Positions 1 to 9,444 of a stretch of DNA of 64,000 nucleotides are shown here, one piece after another; the first letter of the stretch is position 1, and every line of letters starts with the position of its first letter. Source of the stretch: Vibrio sp. UCD-FRSSP16_30 (GTDB taxonomy: Bacteria; Pseudomonadota; Gammaproteobacteria; Enterobacterales; Vibrionaceae); assembly GCF_001676025.1 (NCBI RefSeq), contig NZ_LZFW01000024.1, forward strand, positions 1 through 64,000, written 5' to 3'. The translations under genes and the position numbers were made by a program. Under the pieces are notes generated by a model. The model was not told the DNA's origin, did not search any database, and saw only the letters and a program-made list of their open reading frames with translations.

Positions 1-1
1 A

Positions 2-289
2 ACGTATAATTTAATTCGATATCAAATGGTCGAACTCTGCTTAAATTTAAAGGGGAATTACCTTCCTTATCAGTTGAGTTTTAATGGAACCTTGGCCCAT
101 ATATCGGCGTTACTTGTTGGCTTACCTTACTCAACGCCGGGCGCAATTCCAAGGCAACTAAAAGGCTTCCATAACATGGCAGAAAGCTTAGTGCTGGAGA
201 GGCGAAGGGAAAGAACATTCCCAAGGGCAGTCAAACCTAGACCGCAGCGATATGCCAATAATAAAAAAGCCGTTCACACTCTTAAGTGA
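2..289 (+). CDS. IS4-family transposase, C-terminal part (cut by window start)
   Basis: The reading frame is open from the first bases of the window, so this is the 3' end of a longer gene. It translates to about 95 residues containing the stretches AYNLIRYQMV-like (here TYNLIRYQMV), LVGLPYSTPGAIPRQLKGF, and an Arg-rich end (ERRRERTFPRAVKPRPQRY). An 'NLIRYQM' segment followed by a basic RRRERxFPR tail is what I know from the C-termini of IS4-family (DDE) transposases. The catalytic residues lie outside the window except possibly the last region. The stop codon lies inside a hairpin (269-294), a compact arrangement common in insertion sequences. I could not recognise the terminal inverted repeat, so the right edge of the element is not placed. 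Confidence 0.75.
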   Translation, partial: TYNLIRYQMVELCLNLKGNYLPYQLSFNGTLAHISALLVGLPYSTPGAIPRQLKGFHNMAESLVLERRRERTFPRAVKPRPQRYANNKKAVHTLK

Positions 290-294
290 ACGGC
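269..294 (+). terminator. Hairpin at the end of the transposase gene
   Basis: A perfect 9-bp stem (GCCGTTCAC / GTGAACGGC) with an 8-nt loop overlaps the transposase stop codon. It is preceded by an A-run (AATAATAAAAAA), so read on the minus strand it is followed by a T-run and could stop transcription entering the insertion sequence from the right. On the plus strand the T-tract is missing. Confidence 0.5.
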
Positions 295-339
295 ATTACA
301 CCTAAGTGGGCTTTACTATCACTTTTATCAACAAGTGAT

Positions 340-1425
340 TTATTGAAGTACTTCAGAGTTAGGGAAGTACTCAGCCCAAATACCAAAATGGAATCCATTG
401 TGAGTGGGTACTTGTTGATTTGTCTCAGCGTTGACTAAACGTACTACACTACCGTCGGTGATAATGCGTAATTTTTCGTCTGCTAATTCAAATTCGTACC
501 CATTATTTGTGCGAGCAAACTCTGGATTAATCGCAACTTGCTGGCCGCGGCCATTGTCATAACCAAAAATTTCAGTTTTTGGATTCATACGTAAATCATC
601 CAGTGAAAGAGTTGGGAATATGAACTCTTCTTTCTCCATATCGCGTTGATTAATCAATGGTTGTTCAAACAAATCAAGTAACACGCCGTCAATCATTCGC
701 TGCATACCATAAACATAGACTTGTGCATCTGGGTACTGAACTTTAGCCTCATCCCATGTCATCATTGTGTTTGGAATCACCGTTGGTTTATGCTCTGTAA
801 ATTCTGATTGCATTGTTGCCTGCTGAATAGCAGTGCCATTATTTACATCTTTAAACACCAAATTATTATGGGTTTGTCCTAATACTTGTAAGTCTGCTTC
901 CCCAAGACCGTAATCGGTTTCAACAACCATTGGTAAGTTTGACAAGCCACAATAGGTGATAGCGTAGTCCGTATCATTGTGCTGCCAACCTGCTACGTGT
1001 GGCAATTGAACGTGGTAGCGTGGAAATATACGAACCTCGCCATCTTGTTCTACAACATACACTCGTTGATCTTCTTGCGGTATTTGAGAGTCGGCTTCAT
1101 CCACAGAAACGTAATTAGCAGTAAATTGCTCCGTAGGAAATGCCGTTGGCATTGCATAGGAGACAGCCCAAAACGTAATCAAAACACCTACGGTTGCAAG
1201 AGACATCAGCTTACGACTCCACATCCCCCATTTTTCACTTAAGTACCACAAACCAATAAGTGCGAAAGTTTGCGCAATGATAAAGGTAGAAAGGTTGTTG
1301 TAATAACCTAAAACCCAATCTCTGGGTACGGCCAGTGATTGGCCTGGTTCTGTCATTAAAATAGCGCAAAATATTGCAATCGAAGCAAGCAAAGCAGCAT
1401 ATACATTAAAGATTATTTTTTTCAT
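340..1425 (-). CDS. DUF3179 domain-containing membrane-anchored protein
   Basis: The 361-aa product has a hydrophobic N-terminal segment (about residues 5-27) and two more hydrophobic stretches before residue 115, then a soluble domain. The segment GEVRIFPRYHVQLPHVAGW followed by YAITYCGLSN matches the DUF3179 signature as I know it, in which a conserved Cys sits in a 'VTYCPL'-like motif. The function of the family is not established. The ATG start follows a region transcribed divergently from a MarR-type regulator at 1846, and the shared 420-bp intergenic region holds three copies of a 15-bp motif, so this gene is a candidate target of that regulator. No operon partner is visible: downstream is the insertion-sequence tail on the opposite strand. 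Confidence 0.75.
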   Translation of the reverse strand: MKKIIFNVYAALLASIAIFCAILMTEPGQSLAVPRDWVLGYYNNLSTFIIAQTFALIGLWYLSEKWGMWSRKLMSLATVGVLITFWAVSYAMPTAFPTEQFTANYVSVDEADSQIPQEDQRVYVVEQDGEVRIFPRYHVQLPHVAGWQHNDTDYAITYCGLSNLPMVVETDYGLGEADLQVLGQTHNNLVFKDVNNGTAIQQATMQSEFTEHKPTVIPNTMMTWDEAKVQYPDAQVYVYGMQRMIDGVLLDLFEQPLINQRDMEKEEFIFPTLSLDDLRMNPKTEIFGYDNGRGQQVAINPEFARTNNGYEFELADEKLRIITDGSVVRLVNAETNQQVPTHNGFHFGIWAEYFPNSEVLQ

Positions 1426-1600
1426 CAGTGTATCTCTTAGTTATTAGGATGAAACGTGTCTTGTTTCTATCCGTAATATTGAGTTCTGTTACCGCGTCCT
1501 ATCGCAGTAGTTCTAAAGTTCGAGCCATTAAATTAACTCATGTTATTGAGGTATTAATGGTGTTGAAGGCATCGACACTTTTTACTACATGTTAGTAATG

Positions 1601-1799
1601 TTGCGCCATCAACAATATGGTTATAGTGCTTTATTTTTGTTGATGACGCAACATAAAGCGCGTACTTTTGTTCTTTATGATTGGTTTTTTCTGTTAAGTT
1701 GTTGTTTTTAAGTGGATTGTTTTTGTGTCAAATATGTCCAGTCAAGTCGATATATATTAGTGGGGTAGTTGGTTGTTTTGGTTATTGTTGATGGCGCAA
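1601..1799. promoter_or_regulatory. Three copies of a 15-bp motif (candidate MarR operators)
   Basis: The 15-mer TTGTTGATGGCGCAA occurs at 1785-1799, with one mismatch (TTGTTGATGACGCAA) at 1637-1651, and as its exact reverse complement at 1601-1615. The first two copies form a converging pair with a 21-bp gap. The third ends 46 bp before the start of the MarR-type gene. TTG...CAA ends are usual in MarR-family sites. All three lie between the divergent DUF3179 and MarR genes, which suggests autoregulation plus control of the DUF3179 gene. This is inference. The rest of 1426-1845 holds nothing else I recognise. Confidence 0.55.
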
Positions 1800-1845
1800 T
1801 AAATATGCTATCTTTGTTTGGTATTATTTTGAATAAGAATAGAAG

Positions 1846-2313
1846 ATGTCTAATCAATCACTTTCTGCAGCAGGGTTACCAAATCTTTCCATCTTGGAAG
1901 ACAGTCCATTATTTTTAATGACGATTCTTACTCGCTTGCATCGTAATTTGACCCATGAGCAATTGCGTCAACATGCAGATATCACGTTGGAAATGTTAAT
2001 GGCGATGCATATCATTGCTAAATATCAACCAATTAAACAGCAACAACTTGCTGACTATTTAATGCATGATCGAAGCGCAGCCAAAAGGACCGTTGATAAT
2101 ATGGTTAAACGTGGTTGGGTGATTACGATGAAAGATGATAAAAATTTAAAAAACAAGCTGGTTGCTTTGACTGAAAGTGGTGTTGCAGTGAAGGATCTTT
2201 GTACTGGTATTGCTAAAGAAACCCGTTCAACGTTTTTAGATTGTTTAACCGAAGATGAAAATAAAGAACTTACGCGTCTATGTACTAAAGCATTGATTGC
2301 GCGACATAAATAG
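1846..2313 (+). CDS. MarR-family transcriptional regulator
   Basis: The 155-aa protein shows the winged helix-turn-helix layout of MarR proteins: helices around residues 30-60, a recognition region with QQQLADYLMHDRSAAKRTVDNM (about residues 64-86), and a wing with MKDDKNLKNKLVALTESG (about 94-112). Members are dimeric DNA-binding repressors, often released by small phenolic or oxidising ligands. The ligand here cannot be read from the sequence. It is divergent from the DUF3179 gene and preceded by the repeated 15-bp motif described at 1601-1799. A bidirectional terminator (2339-2380) separates it from the convergent trp operon. Confidence 0.85.
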   Translation: MSNQSLSAAGLPNLSILEDSPLFLMTILTRLHRNLTHEQLRQHADITLEMLMAMHIIAKYQPIKQQQLADYLMHDRSAAKRTVDNMVKRGWVITMKDDKNLKNKLVALTESGVAVKDLCTGIAKETRSTFLDCLTEDENKELTRLCTKALIARHK

Positions 2314-2338
2314 GAAAGCGTGCTGTTTTATTAACATA

Positions 2339-2380
2339 AAAAAACACACTAAAGGTAGCACCTTAAAGTGTGTTTTTTTT
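2339..2380. terminator. Bidirectional terminator between marR-type gene and trpA
   Basis: The arms AAAACACACT and AGTGTGTTTT flank an inner AAGGT-AGC-ACCTT hairpin, with a T8 run on the plus strand and an A-run on the other side, so it can serve both converging transcripts. Confidence 0.85.
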
Positions 2381-2444
2381 AATTTTCACTATCTCTAATT
2401 TTAGCCTATCTAGCGACTAACAATAGAAATTGAAAATGAGACTG

Positions 2445-3251
2445 CTACTTATTAGTTGCGGCTTTCATGTTAGTGACAAAGCTTGAAAGTTGCTCAAGCA
2501 TTTTATCGTCATCACCAAGATTACTCTCGATGATTTTCACTACCGCAGAGCCTGAAATAGCACCCGCTGCGCCAGCGTTAATTGCTGAAGCCACTTGTTC
2601 TGGTTGAGAAATACCAAAGCCAAGTAATGCTGGTGGCGCGTCAAATTTAGCGAGGCGCTCAAGCATGTGATCAACGGGCATGTTTGCTTTAGTTTCCGCG
2701 CCAGTGACACCTGCGCGAGAAAGTAGGTAAGTGTAACCTCCACCTAATTCTGATACTTCTTTTAGTGTTTCATCTGTTGCCGTTGGCGGCGCGATGAAAA
2801 TAGCGTGTACGCCTGCTTTTTTAGCCGCAGCGTTAAACTCTTTACTCTCGCCAGTCGGTACATCGGCAATCAATACCGAGTCAACGCCAGCGTTAGCACA
2901 AGCTTGGTAAAAATGTTCAATACCATTGGCAAATACAAGGTTGGCATAAACTAACAAACCGATTGGCATATCAGGGTATTGTGCGCGAATTTGGCTGATT
3001 AGATCAAAGCAAATGCTCGGGGTAGTTTTAGAATCCAATGCGCGAATGTTGGCACCTTGAATCGTCGGGCCATCTGCAAGAGGATCAGAAAATGGAATAC
3101 CTAATTCAAGTGCATCAGCGCCAGCCTTCGCTAGAGTCTGCATGATGCGCAGAGACTGCTCTGGGTTAGGATCGCCAATGGTCACAAACGGAACAAATGC
3201 ACCTTGGCTTTTCGCTTCTAAACGCTCAAATAATGCTGCGTAACGGTCCAT
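2445..3251 (-). CDS. trpA: Tryptophan synthase alpha subunit
   Basis: The alpha subunit cleaves indole-3-glycerol phosphate to indole and glyceraldehyde 3-phosphate and channels indole to TrpB in the alpha2beta2 complex in the cytosol. At 268 aa it has the family's usual length. The TIM-barrel signature [18 protein letters not shown] (about residues 48-65) carries the catalytic Glu, and the conserved GVTGAE segment and phosphate loop GFGIS follow. The ATG overlaps the trpB stop codon by one base (TAATG), so translation is probably coupled. It is the last gene of the operon; the terminator at 2339-2380 follows. Confidence 0.98.
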   Translation of the reverse strand: MDRYAALFERLEAKSQGAFVPFVTIGDPNPEQSLRIMQTLAKAGADALELGIPFSDPLADGPTIQGANIRALDSKTTPSICFDLISQIRAQYPDMPIGLLVYANLVFANGIEHFYQACANAGVDSVLIADVPTGESKEFNAAAKKAGVHAIFIAPPTATDETLKEVSELGGGYTYLLSRAGVTGAETKANMPVDHMLERLAKFDAPPALLGFGISQPEQVASAINAGAAGAISGSAVVKIIESNLGDDDKMLEQLSSFVTNMKAATNK

Positions 3252-4441
3252 TACATCTCTCCTCTTTCTTTCAAAATGTCGTACACAGTGAAAATGTCTT
3301 TATCACCACGACCAGAAAGGTTAACCACTAATAGCTGTTCTTTTTCAGGTTCATCGTGCGCCATTTTTAATGCATAGGCTAGGGCGTGAGCGGACTCAAG
3401 CGCTGGGATAATGCCTTCTTTTTTCGCTAATATTTGGAATGCTTCAAGTGCTTCATCATCTGTTGCTGCGCCGTATTCTGCGCGGCCTATGGCATTTAGA
3501 TGAGCATGCTGAGGACCAACCGATGGGAAATCTAGACCTGCAGAGATAGAGTATGACTCTTCAATTTGACCATCAGGGTCTTGCATTAGCGGTGATTTCA
3601 TACCAAAGAAAATACCCAGCTTACCGTGTTTAAGCGGTGCGCCGTGCATTGTGGTATCTAAGCCTTTACCTGCAGGTTCAACGCCAATTAGGCGAACATC
3701 TGACTCTTTAATGAAATCGGCAAACATACCGATGGCATTTGAGCCGCCACCCACACAGGCAATCACAGCGTCAGGCAGTCTGCCTTCACGAGCTAAAATT
3801 TGATGTTTGGTTTCTTCACCAATCATACGCTGGAACTCACGCACGATAGTTGGGAATGGGTGAGGGCCGGCAGCTGTACCTAGTAGGTAGTGCGCCGTTT
3901 CATAGCTAGCAGACCAGTCACGCAGTGCTTCATTACACGCGTCTTTTAGCGTTGCAGAGCCAGAATGAACAGGGATAACCGTCGCGCCCATTAAGCGCAT
4001 ACGGAAAACGTTCGGGCTTTGACGTTCAACATCTTTTGCGCCCATGTAGATACGACACTTTAGACCGAGCAGAGCACAAGCTAATGCTGAAGCTACGCCG
4101 TGTTGACCCGCGCCAGTTTCAGCAATGATTTCTGTTTTACCCATGCGTTTAGCCAGTAGTGCTTGGCCTAATACTTGGTTAGTTTTATGCGCGCCGCCGT
4201 GCAGCAAATCTTCACGCTTAAGGTACAACTTAGTCTTGGTACCTTTGGTTAGATTTTGCGTCAGCGTGAGTGCGGTAGGGCGACCTGCGTATTCTTGCAA
4301 TAAATGCATGAATTCGGCACGAAACTCAGCGTCATCTTGCGCGTCAATAAATGCTTGCTCTAGTTGGTCAAGCGCAGGTACGAGGATTTGTGGAACGTAT
4401 TGTCCACCAAACTCTCCAAAGTAGGCATCAAGTTTTGCCAT
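3251..4441 (-). CDS. trpB: Tryptophan synthase beta subunit
   Basis: The beta subunit condenses indole with L-serine using pyridoxal phosphate to give tryptophan. The 396-aa protein contains [14 protein letters not shown] (about residues 83-96), whose Lys in HKTN binds PLP, the phosphate-binding loop GGGSNAIG, and the conserved N-terminal FGGQYVPQ. It stands between trpCF (53-bp gap, with GGAAAAAATC upstream of the ATG) and trpA (1-bp overlap). Confidence 0.98.
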   Translation of the reverse strand: MAKLDAYFGEFGGQYVPQILVPALDQLEQAFIDAQDDAEFRAEFMHLLQEYAGRPTALTLTQNLTKGTKTKLYLKREDLLHGGAHKTNQVLGQALLAKRMGKTEIIAETGAGQHGVASALACALLGLKCRIYMGAKDVERQSPNVFRMRLMGATVIPVHSGSATLKDACNEALRDWSASYETAHYLLGTAAGPHPFPTIVREFQRMIGEETKHQILAREGRLPDAVIACVGGGSNAIGMFADFIKESDVRLIGVEPAGKGLDTTMHGAPLKHGKLGIFFGMKSPLMQDPDGQIEESYSISAGLDFPSVGPQHAHLNAIGRAEYGAATDDEALEAFQILAKKEGIIPALESAHALAYALKMAHDEPEKEQLLVVNLSGRGDKDIFTVYDILKERGEM

Positions 4442-4494
4442 GATTTTTTCCTTAAAATTTCTGTCACGCCTTCTTAATAGGGAAGGCGTCTAAA

Positions 4495-5886
4495 TCAATA
4501 GTGTCTGATCGCAGCAAAAGCTTGTTCAAGCTTCTCACGAGATTTTTTACCCGGCTCAGATTCCACTCCAGAATTGAGGTCGAGTCCCAAGCATCCTAGT
4601 TTGGATGCTTGTGGAATGTTATCGGCATTAAGTCCGCCAGCCAGCATCACATTAGGGTTGTCAATTTTAGACCAATCAAATGCTTGCCCAGTACCGCCGC
4701 TTTGCGCGCCCACTTTAGAATCTAAAAGGTGACGGTCAACGTTGCCAATAAATGATGGCATATCGTCCAACACGCCGTAGGCTTTCCAAATTTCAGTACT
4801 GTCATCAAGTTGCTGACGAAGGTCGTTAATAAACGCTTCATCTTCATCACCATGCAACTGCACCGCGTTAAGCTGTAGTGATTTTGCAAGACTGCTAATG
4901 TATTGGCAGTCCTGATTTTGAAAGACACCCACATAACGAAGTGGTGCGCCGCTCATGGTTAAGCGAGCCATTTCTTCATCTACTTTACGTTTAGACTTGT
5001 CAGCAAAGATCAAACCGCCGTAGATAGCCCCTGCATTATATGCTTTTGCTGCATCATCAGCATGAGTAAGACCGCAAACCTTGTTTTCACCAAGCAGTAC
5101 TTTACGCACCGCAAGCTCAATATTCTCTTCTGACATTAATGAACTGCCGATAAGAAAACCATTGGCGTGGTTAGCCAAGTCACGAACTTGTTGGTGATTG
5201 TAAATACCAGATTCTGATATCACCGTTGTGCCTTGCGGAAGTTTCGGTGCTAACGCTTTAGTACGATTTAAATCGATGGTGAGATCTCGTAGGTTGCGAT
5301 TATTAATTCCCACTACTTTAGCTTTAAGGTTGATAGCGCGTTGCAGTTCACCTTCATTGCTGACTTCGGTAAGGATGCCCATATTTAATGAGTTAGCAAT
5401 TGTCGCAAGCGCTTGGTATTGCTCATCATCAAGTACTGATAGCATCAGCAAAATAGCATCGGCTTGATAGTGACGAGCAAGATACACCTGATAAGGTGTA
5501 ATCATAAAATCTTTGCACAAGATAGGCTGTTTGGTTTGCTTCTTAATACGCGGAAGAAAATCAAAGCTACCTTGGAAGTATTTCTCATCGGTTAATACCG
5601 AGATGGCACTGGCATGGTTGTTATAAACAGAGGCAATGTAATCAAGATCAAAGTCATCACGAATCAGACCTTTTGACGGTGACGCTTTCTTACACTCAAG
5701 AATGAATGCGGTTTCTTCACCAGAAAGGGCGTCGTAAAAGCTGCGATCTGAGTCAGTGAGTGAAGACTGAAAGCTCTCTAGTGGTTGAGCCTTTTGTCTT
5801 TCTTCAACCCAAATGGCTTTATCGGTAACGATCTTAGCCAGTACTTGAGCCATGTCTTTATTTTGTTGTGAAATGTGCTCTGACAT
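4495..5886 (-). CDS. trpCF: Bifunctional indole-3-glycerol phosphate synthase / phosphoribosylanthranilate isomerase
   Basis: This is a two-domain fusion of 463 aa, as in enterics and vibrios. The N-terminal IGPS domain (about residues 1-258) has ECKKASPSKGLI and GINNRNL...ISESGI. The C-terminal PRAI domain (about 262-463) starts with KVCGLTHADDA and has VQLHGDED and the GLN...DLNSGVE phosphate-binding end. It performs the isomerisation and the ring closure between TrpD and TrpAB. It starts 2 bases after the trpD stop, which indicates one transcript with trpD. Confidence 0.97.
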   Translation of the reverse strand: MSEHISQQNKDMAQVLAKIVTDKAIWVEERQKAQPLESFQSSLTDSDRSFYDALSGEETAFILECKKASPSKGLIRDDFDLDYIASVYNNHASAISVLTDEKYFQGSFDFLPRIKKQTKQPILCKDFMITPYQVYLARHYQADAILLMLSVLDDEQYQALATIANSLNMGILTEVSNEGELQRAINLKAKVVGINNRNLRDLTIDLNRTKALAPKLPQGTTVISESGIYNHQQVRDLANHANGFLIGSSLMSEENIELAVRKVLLGENKVCGLTHADDAAKAYNAGAIYGGLIFADKSKRKVDEEMARLTMSGAPLRYVGVFQNQDCQYISSLAKSLQLNAVQLHGDEDEAFINDLRQQLDDSTEIWKAYGVLDDMPSFIGNVDRHLLDSKVGAQSGGTGQAFDWSKIDNPNVMLAGGLNADNIPQASKLGCLGLDLNSGVESEPGKKSREKLEQAFAAIRHY

Positions 5887-5888
5887 AA

Positions 5889-6887
5889 TTAACCTCTTGC
5901 TGCCAATTGTTCGACAAGTTGATACGCCTTACCACTGCGCATTGCTTCAATAGCTTGCTTGGCGTTGGCTTTAAGATCTTCGTGACCAAATAGTTTCATT
6001 AGTAGCGCCACATTGGCCGCAACTGCAGATTCTTGCGCCTCAGTGCCTTTACCTGACAGTAGGTTGCTCACTAGAGTTCGGTTTTCATCAGGCGTGCCGC
6101 CTTTTAAGGCTTCTAGCGGATGAGTTTTTAGACCGAAATCTTCAGCGGTTAAGCTGTAGTATTCAATCTTGCCATCTTTGATTTCAGCGACAGTGGTTTT
6201 GCCATGAATGGCCACTTCGTCAAGACCGCTACCATGAACCACTGCGGCGCGCTTCATGTCCATTTGCAGCATGGTTTGCGCAATGGGTGCAACTAAGCTT
6301 TCGCCATACACACCCATCAGTTCAATGTTGGGTCTGGCTGGATTAATCAAAGGGCCTAAAATATTGAAAATAGTGCGAGTTTTTAACGCCTGACGGACAG
6401 GCATCGCGTGACGCACGCCTTGATGGTATTGAGGGGCAAACAAAAATGCCACGCCAAGATCATCCACCGCTTGGCGCGTATCTTGCGCGCTCATCGCCAA
6501 GTTAATGCCAAATGAATCTAATAAATCTGAAGAGCCAGATTTACTTGAAACGCCGCGGTTGCCATGTTTTGCCACTTTTAGGCCAACGGCTGCAGCAACA
6601 AAAGCGGCAGTAGTTGAAATGTTAAAGGTGTTTGAGCCATCACCACCAGTACCTACAATGTCAGCAAAGTCATAGTCAGGACGAGGGAAAGGCTTGGCAT
6701 TTGCCAGCAGTGCTTTGGCAGCGCCTGCAATCTCAGCGGGCGTTTCGCCTTTAATTTTTAAAGCAGTAAGAACAGAGCTCAATACAATAGGTTCGACTTC
6801 ACCTTTGATTATCTGATCAAACAGTGTCTGGCTTTGCTCTTGGCTTAGCGCTTGTTGACGATAAAGTTGTTCTAGAATGTCTTGCAT
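5889..6887 (-). CDS. trpD: Anthranilate phosphoribosyltransferase
   Basis: The enzyme transfers the phosphoribosyl group from PRPP to anthranilate. At 332 aa it is a stand-alone TrpD, not fused to the TrpG amidotransferase as it is in E. coli. The PRPP-binding loop GTGGDGSNTFNIST (about residues 80-93) and the KHGNRGVSSKSGSSDLL motif (about 107-123) are complete. The start overlaps the trpG stop by one base. Confidence 0.97.
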   Translation of the reverse strand: MQDILEQLYRQQALSQEQSQTLFDQIIKGEVEPIVLSSVLTALKIKGETPAEIAGAAKALLANAKPFPRPDYDFADIVGTGGDGSNTFNISTTAAFVAAAVGLKVAKHGNRGVSSKSGSSDLLDSFGINLAMSAQDTRQAVDDLGVAFLFAPQYHQGVRHAMPVRQALKTRTIFNILGPLINPARPNIELMGVYGESLVAPIAQTMLQMDMKRAAVVHGSGLDEVAIHGKTTVAEIKDGKIEYYSLTAEDFGLKTHPLEALKGGTPDENRTLVSNLLSGKGTEAQESAVAANVALLMKLFGHEDLKANAKQAIEAMRSGKAYQLVEQLAARG

Positions 6888-7519
6888 TATTCTTCCTTGT
6901 TACTGCTGTTTTCTAAGCTTGCTGAATTTCTAAGGTCGCCAAACTCTAGTGCCCATTCAATTGAGTTGGCTAAAAGAGTCGCACCGTAGGTGGTCATTAT
7001 TGATTCTGGGTGGAATTGGAATCCACAGATTTTATCTTGCTCATGCACCACAGACATTACCAAATCATCAACTTGAGCGGTAATGGTTAAATCGTCAGTG
7101 ACTTTAGTTGCCACCAGTGAGTGATAACGAGCAATGGCAAATGGAGAGGGTAGATCTGCATAAGTCGCGTGGTTATTGTGCTCCATCATCGACACTTTGC
7201 CATGAATGATTTCGCCTGCGCCCGCAACGGTGCCACCATAAGCTTCAACAATGGCTTGATGGCCAAGACAAATGCCAATCATTGGCACTTTACCTTTAAA
7301 TTGTTGAATGATTTTAGGCATGTTGCCTGCTTCACTTGGCGCGCCAGGACCTGGAGACAGTACGATAACGGGATTATCCAAGGTCTGTAAGGTGCTTTCT
7401 AACACGCTAAGATCGGTCTGGTTTCGATACACAGTCACGTTGTGGCCAAGAGTACGAAATTGATCCACTAAGTTATAAGTAAACGAGTCGAAATTATCAA
7501 TAAATAGAATATTAGCCAT
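6887..7519 (-). CDS. trpG: Anthranilate synthase component II (glutamine amidotransferase)
   Basis: The product supplies ammonia from glutamine to TrpE. Class I amidotransferase motifs are present: the oxyanion region SPGPGAPSEAG, the nucleophile Cys in GICLGHQAI (about residue 84), and the His-Glu pair in FQFHPESI. It is 210 aa long, a free TrpG. The ATG lies inside the end of trpE (8-bp overlap), consistent with equal production of the two subunits. Confidence 0.97.
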   Translation of the reverse strand: MANILFIDNFDSFTYNLVDQFRTLGHNVTVYRNQTDLSVLESTLQTLDNPVIVLSPGPGAPSEAGNMPKIIQQFKGKVPMIGICLGHQAIVEAYGGTVAGAGEIIHGKVSMMEHNNHATYADLPSPFAIARYHSLVATKVTDDLTITAQVDDLVMSVVHEQDKICGFQFHPESIMTTYGATLLANSIEWALEFGDLRNSASLENSSNKEE

Positions 7520-9089
7520 GCTTCACCTCAGTATGAGCCGCTTGAATTGCGCTGATGACAGCTTGTGCTTTAGTGCGAGTTTCGTCTGCTTCCGATTGAG
7601 GGTCAGAATCAAACACCACACCCGCGCCGGCTTGTACTTTAGCGATGCCATTTTCTACGTACGCTGAACGAATCACGATACAAGTATCAAGGTCGCCGCG
7701 ACCAGTCATGTAACCCACTGCGCCACCATAAGTGCCGCGGCGTTGCTGTTCAACATCACGGATAAGCTGCATTGCACGTATTTTTGGCGCGCCGGTTAAG
7801 GTGCCCATATTCATAGAAGCTTGATAAGCGTGCAATGCATCAAGATCTTGACGAAGTTGACCGACAACACGCGACACTAAGTGCATCACATGGCTGTAAC
7901 GGTCTACTTTAAGCAAGTCAGCTACATGGCGAGTGCCAGCTTGTGAAATTCTCGCTACATCATTACGCGCCAAATCCACCAGCATCATGTGTTCTGCATT
8001 TTCTTTACGATCAGAGCGAAGCTCAAGCTCAATACGGCTGTCGAGATCAAAGTTAATACTGCCGTCTGGATTTTTGCCACGACGACGAGTACCGGCAATC
8101 GGGTAGATTTCTACTTGATTACTGTCTTTTTCATATTTAAGTGCGCTTTCCGGTGAAGCGCCAAACAAAGTAAATAGCTCATCTTGCATGTAGAACATGT
8201 AAGGGCTTGGGTTACTTTTTTTCAGGTGCTTATAAGCAACAAGCGGAGAAGGGCACTCAAGAGAGAAATGTCGTGAAGGGACGACTTGGAAGACATCACC
8301 TTTAATTACGTATTGTTTTAAGTCTCGTACCGTGCGGCAAAATTCTTCATCGCTGACACTGACGGTCACATCGCATTGATCTAATTTAATCGACTCAGGC
8401 GTTGGTTCAATGACCTTCATTTCAGCTTCAATTGATTGAAGTCTCTGCTCTAGAGTCGCGCGAGTGCTGTCATTAGCATCAAATAAGGTGCCAATTAATC
8501 GAGCTTGTTGCTGCTGATGATCGATAACAATCAAGCTTTCTGCTACATAGAAAACATAATCAGGACATTGGCTGTTTTCTGCCGCTTCACCTAGTGGTTC
8601 AAAGTTTGCCACTAAGTCATAAGCAAACAAGCCACCAATATACAGTGCCAATGGATCATGTTCATCGCAGTTGAAGCTGTGTTTAACAATGCGCAGCATA
8701 TCAAACGATGATGGCTGACGAAGGCGGCTGTCTTCATCTAAATTATCATTAGGCGCATCAAAGTTAACAATCAGTTTGCTTGGAGTGGAGCTGGCAATGA
8801 ATTGTGAATTGAGATTAGACACAATGCGCGATAGCAAGACTTGGCCGTTATCAGAGTTAGCCGTAAGTACCACTTGGTGGCCTCGGCACTCGATGCGCAT
8901 TGCAGCATCAACAAGTAATAGACTCTTCAAATCTTCTTTGGAATCAACTTCGGCTGATTCAAGAAGAAGGGTGTCATCTTTATTGTTACATAAATGATGA
9001 AAGAGTTCGGTTGGATCTTGTGTATAGAATACATCGCGCTGCACAACTTCAAGTTGGCCTTGCGCGGTCAGATTTATGGTCTTATTCAC
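7512..9089 (-). CDS. trpE: Anthranilate synthase component I
   Basis: The enzyme converts chorismate plus ammonia to anthranilate. I place the start at the GTG at 9089, because an excellent Shine-Dalgarno sequence (AAGGAGGT) ends 4 bases before it and family members begin with NKTINLT-like residues. The frame is open further upstream but that part does not look like TrpE. From GTG the protein is 525 aa. LLESAE near residue 44 matches the conserved tryptophan feedback-inhibition site (LLES), and the chorismate-binding C-terminal half has PIAGTRRRG, LVDLARND and GTLTGAPKIRAM. It is the first structural gene of the operon, behind the leader peptide and attenuator. Confidence 0.97.
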   Translation of the reverse strand: MNKTINLTAQGQLEVVQRDVFYTQDPTELFHHLCNNKDDTLLLESAEVDSKEDLKSLLLVDAAMRIECRGHQVVLTANSDNGQVLLSRIVSNLNSQFIASSTPSKLIVNFDAPNDNLDEDSRLRQPSSFDMLRIVKHSFNCDEHDPLALYIGGLFAYDLVANFEPLGEAAENSQCPDYVFYVAESLIVIDHQQQQARLIGTLFDANDSTRATLEQRLQSIEAEMKVIEPTPESIKLDQCDVTVSVSDEEFCRTVRDLKQYVIKGDVFQVVPSRHFSLECPSPLVAYKHLKKSNPSPYMFYMQDELFTLFGASPESALKYEKDSNQVEIYPIAGTRRRGKNPDGSINFDLDSRIELELRSDRKENAEHMMLVDLARNDVARISQAGTRHVADLLKVDRYSHVMHLVSRVVGQLRQDLDALHAYQASMNMGTLTGAPKIRAMQLIRDVEQQRRGTYGGAVGYMTGRGDLDTCIVIRSAYVENGIAKVQAGAGVVFDSDPQSEADETRTKAQAVISAIQAAHTEVKHG

Positions 9090-9239
9090 AAGACCTCCTT
9101 GTAAGCTTTGGTTCTTTGCATCACATACTCTCATATTCTGTTGTTCCACCCAAAAATGATTATGCAAAAGTCGTTTGAAATTTGAGCAATCAATTCAATG
9201 CTTAATGTACTAGTGATGTATCAGGGCGTAAAAGTATCA

Positions 9240-9273
9240 TAAAAAAAGCCCGCATATTAATGCGAGCTTTTGA
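9240..9273 (-). terminator. trp attenuator (Rho-independent terminator)
   Basis: Read on the minus strand, AAAGCTCGCAT-TAAT-ATGCGGGCTTT is followed by a T-run. This is a GC-rich hairpin lying 25 bp after the stop codon of the Trp-rich leader peptide and about 150 bp before trpE. That is the layout of the transcription attenuator in enteric trp operons. Confidence 0.85.
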
Positions 9274-9297
9274 GTTTTTATTAGGTGCACCCAAGGT

Positions 9298-9399
9298 TTA
9301 GCTCGCTTTATTATCGAACCACCAACGCCACTGCCCAGAAATGACACTTGCACAAACTCTGCTTAATGTACGGCAGATTGGCTTAGGCTGATGTATCAT
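9298..9399 (-). CDS. trpL: trp operon leader peptide
   Basis: A 33-codon frame (ATG 9399, TAA 9298-9300) encodes a peptide whose C-terminal part reads GQWRWWFDNKAS. Three Trp codons within four positions precede the attenuator hairpin at 9240-9273. Stalling of the ribosome there at low charged tRNA-Trp would favour the antiterminator, as in E. coli. The peptide itself need not have any other function. The upstream ribosome site is weak (GGAT about 8 bases before ATG). Short genes like this are normally missed by gene finders. Confidence 0.88.
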   Translation of the reverse strand: MIHQPKPICRTLSRVCASVISGQWRWWFDNKAS

Positions 9400-9444
9400 G
9401 ACTGTATCCATAGCGATTTGCTAACACCTTTAAATAATCTAAGT

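Noticed and set aside
289..340. The IS4-type element at the window start as parent of the 164-bp repeats
   Set aside because: No end similar to CAGGGTGAGATCACG or TTCGCCCTA is present after the transposase stop.
9090..9178. N-terminal extension of TrpE from an ATG at 9167
   Set aside because: The GTG at 9089 has a near-perfect ribosome site and the extension has no TrpE-like sequence.
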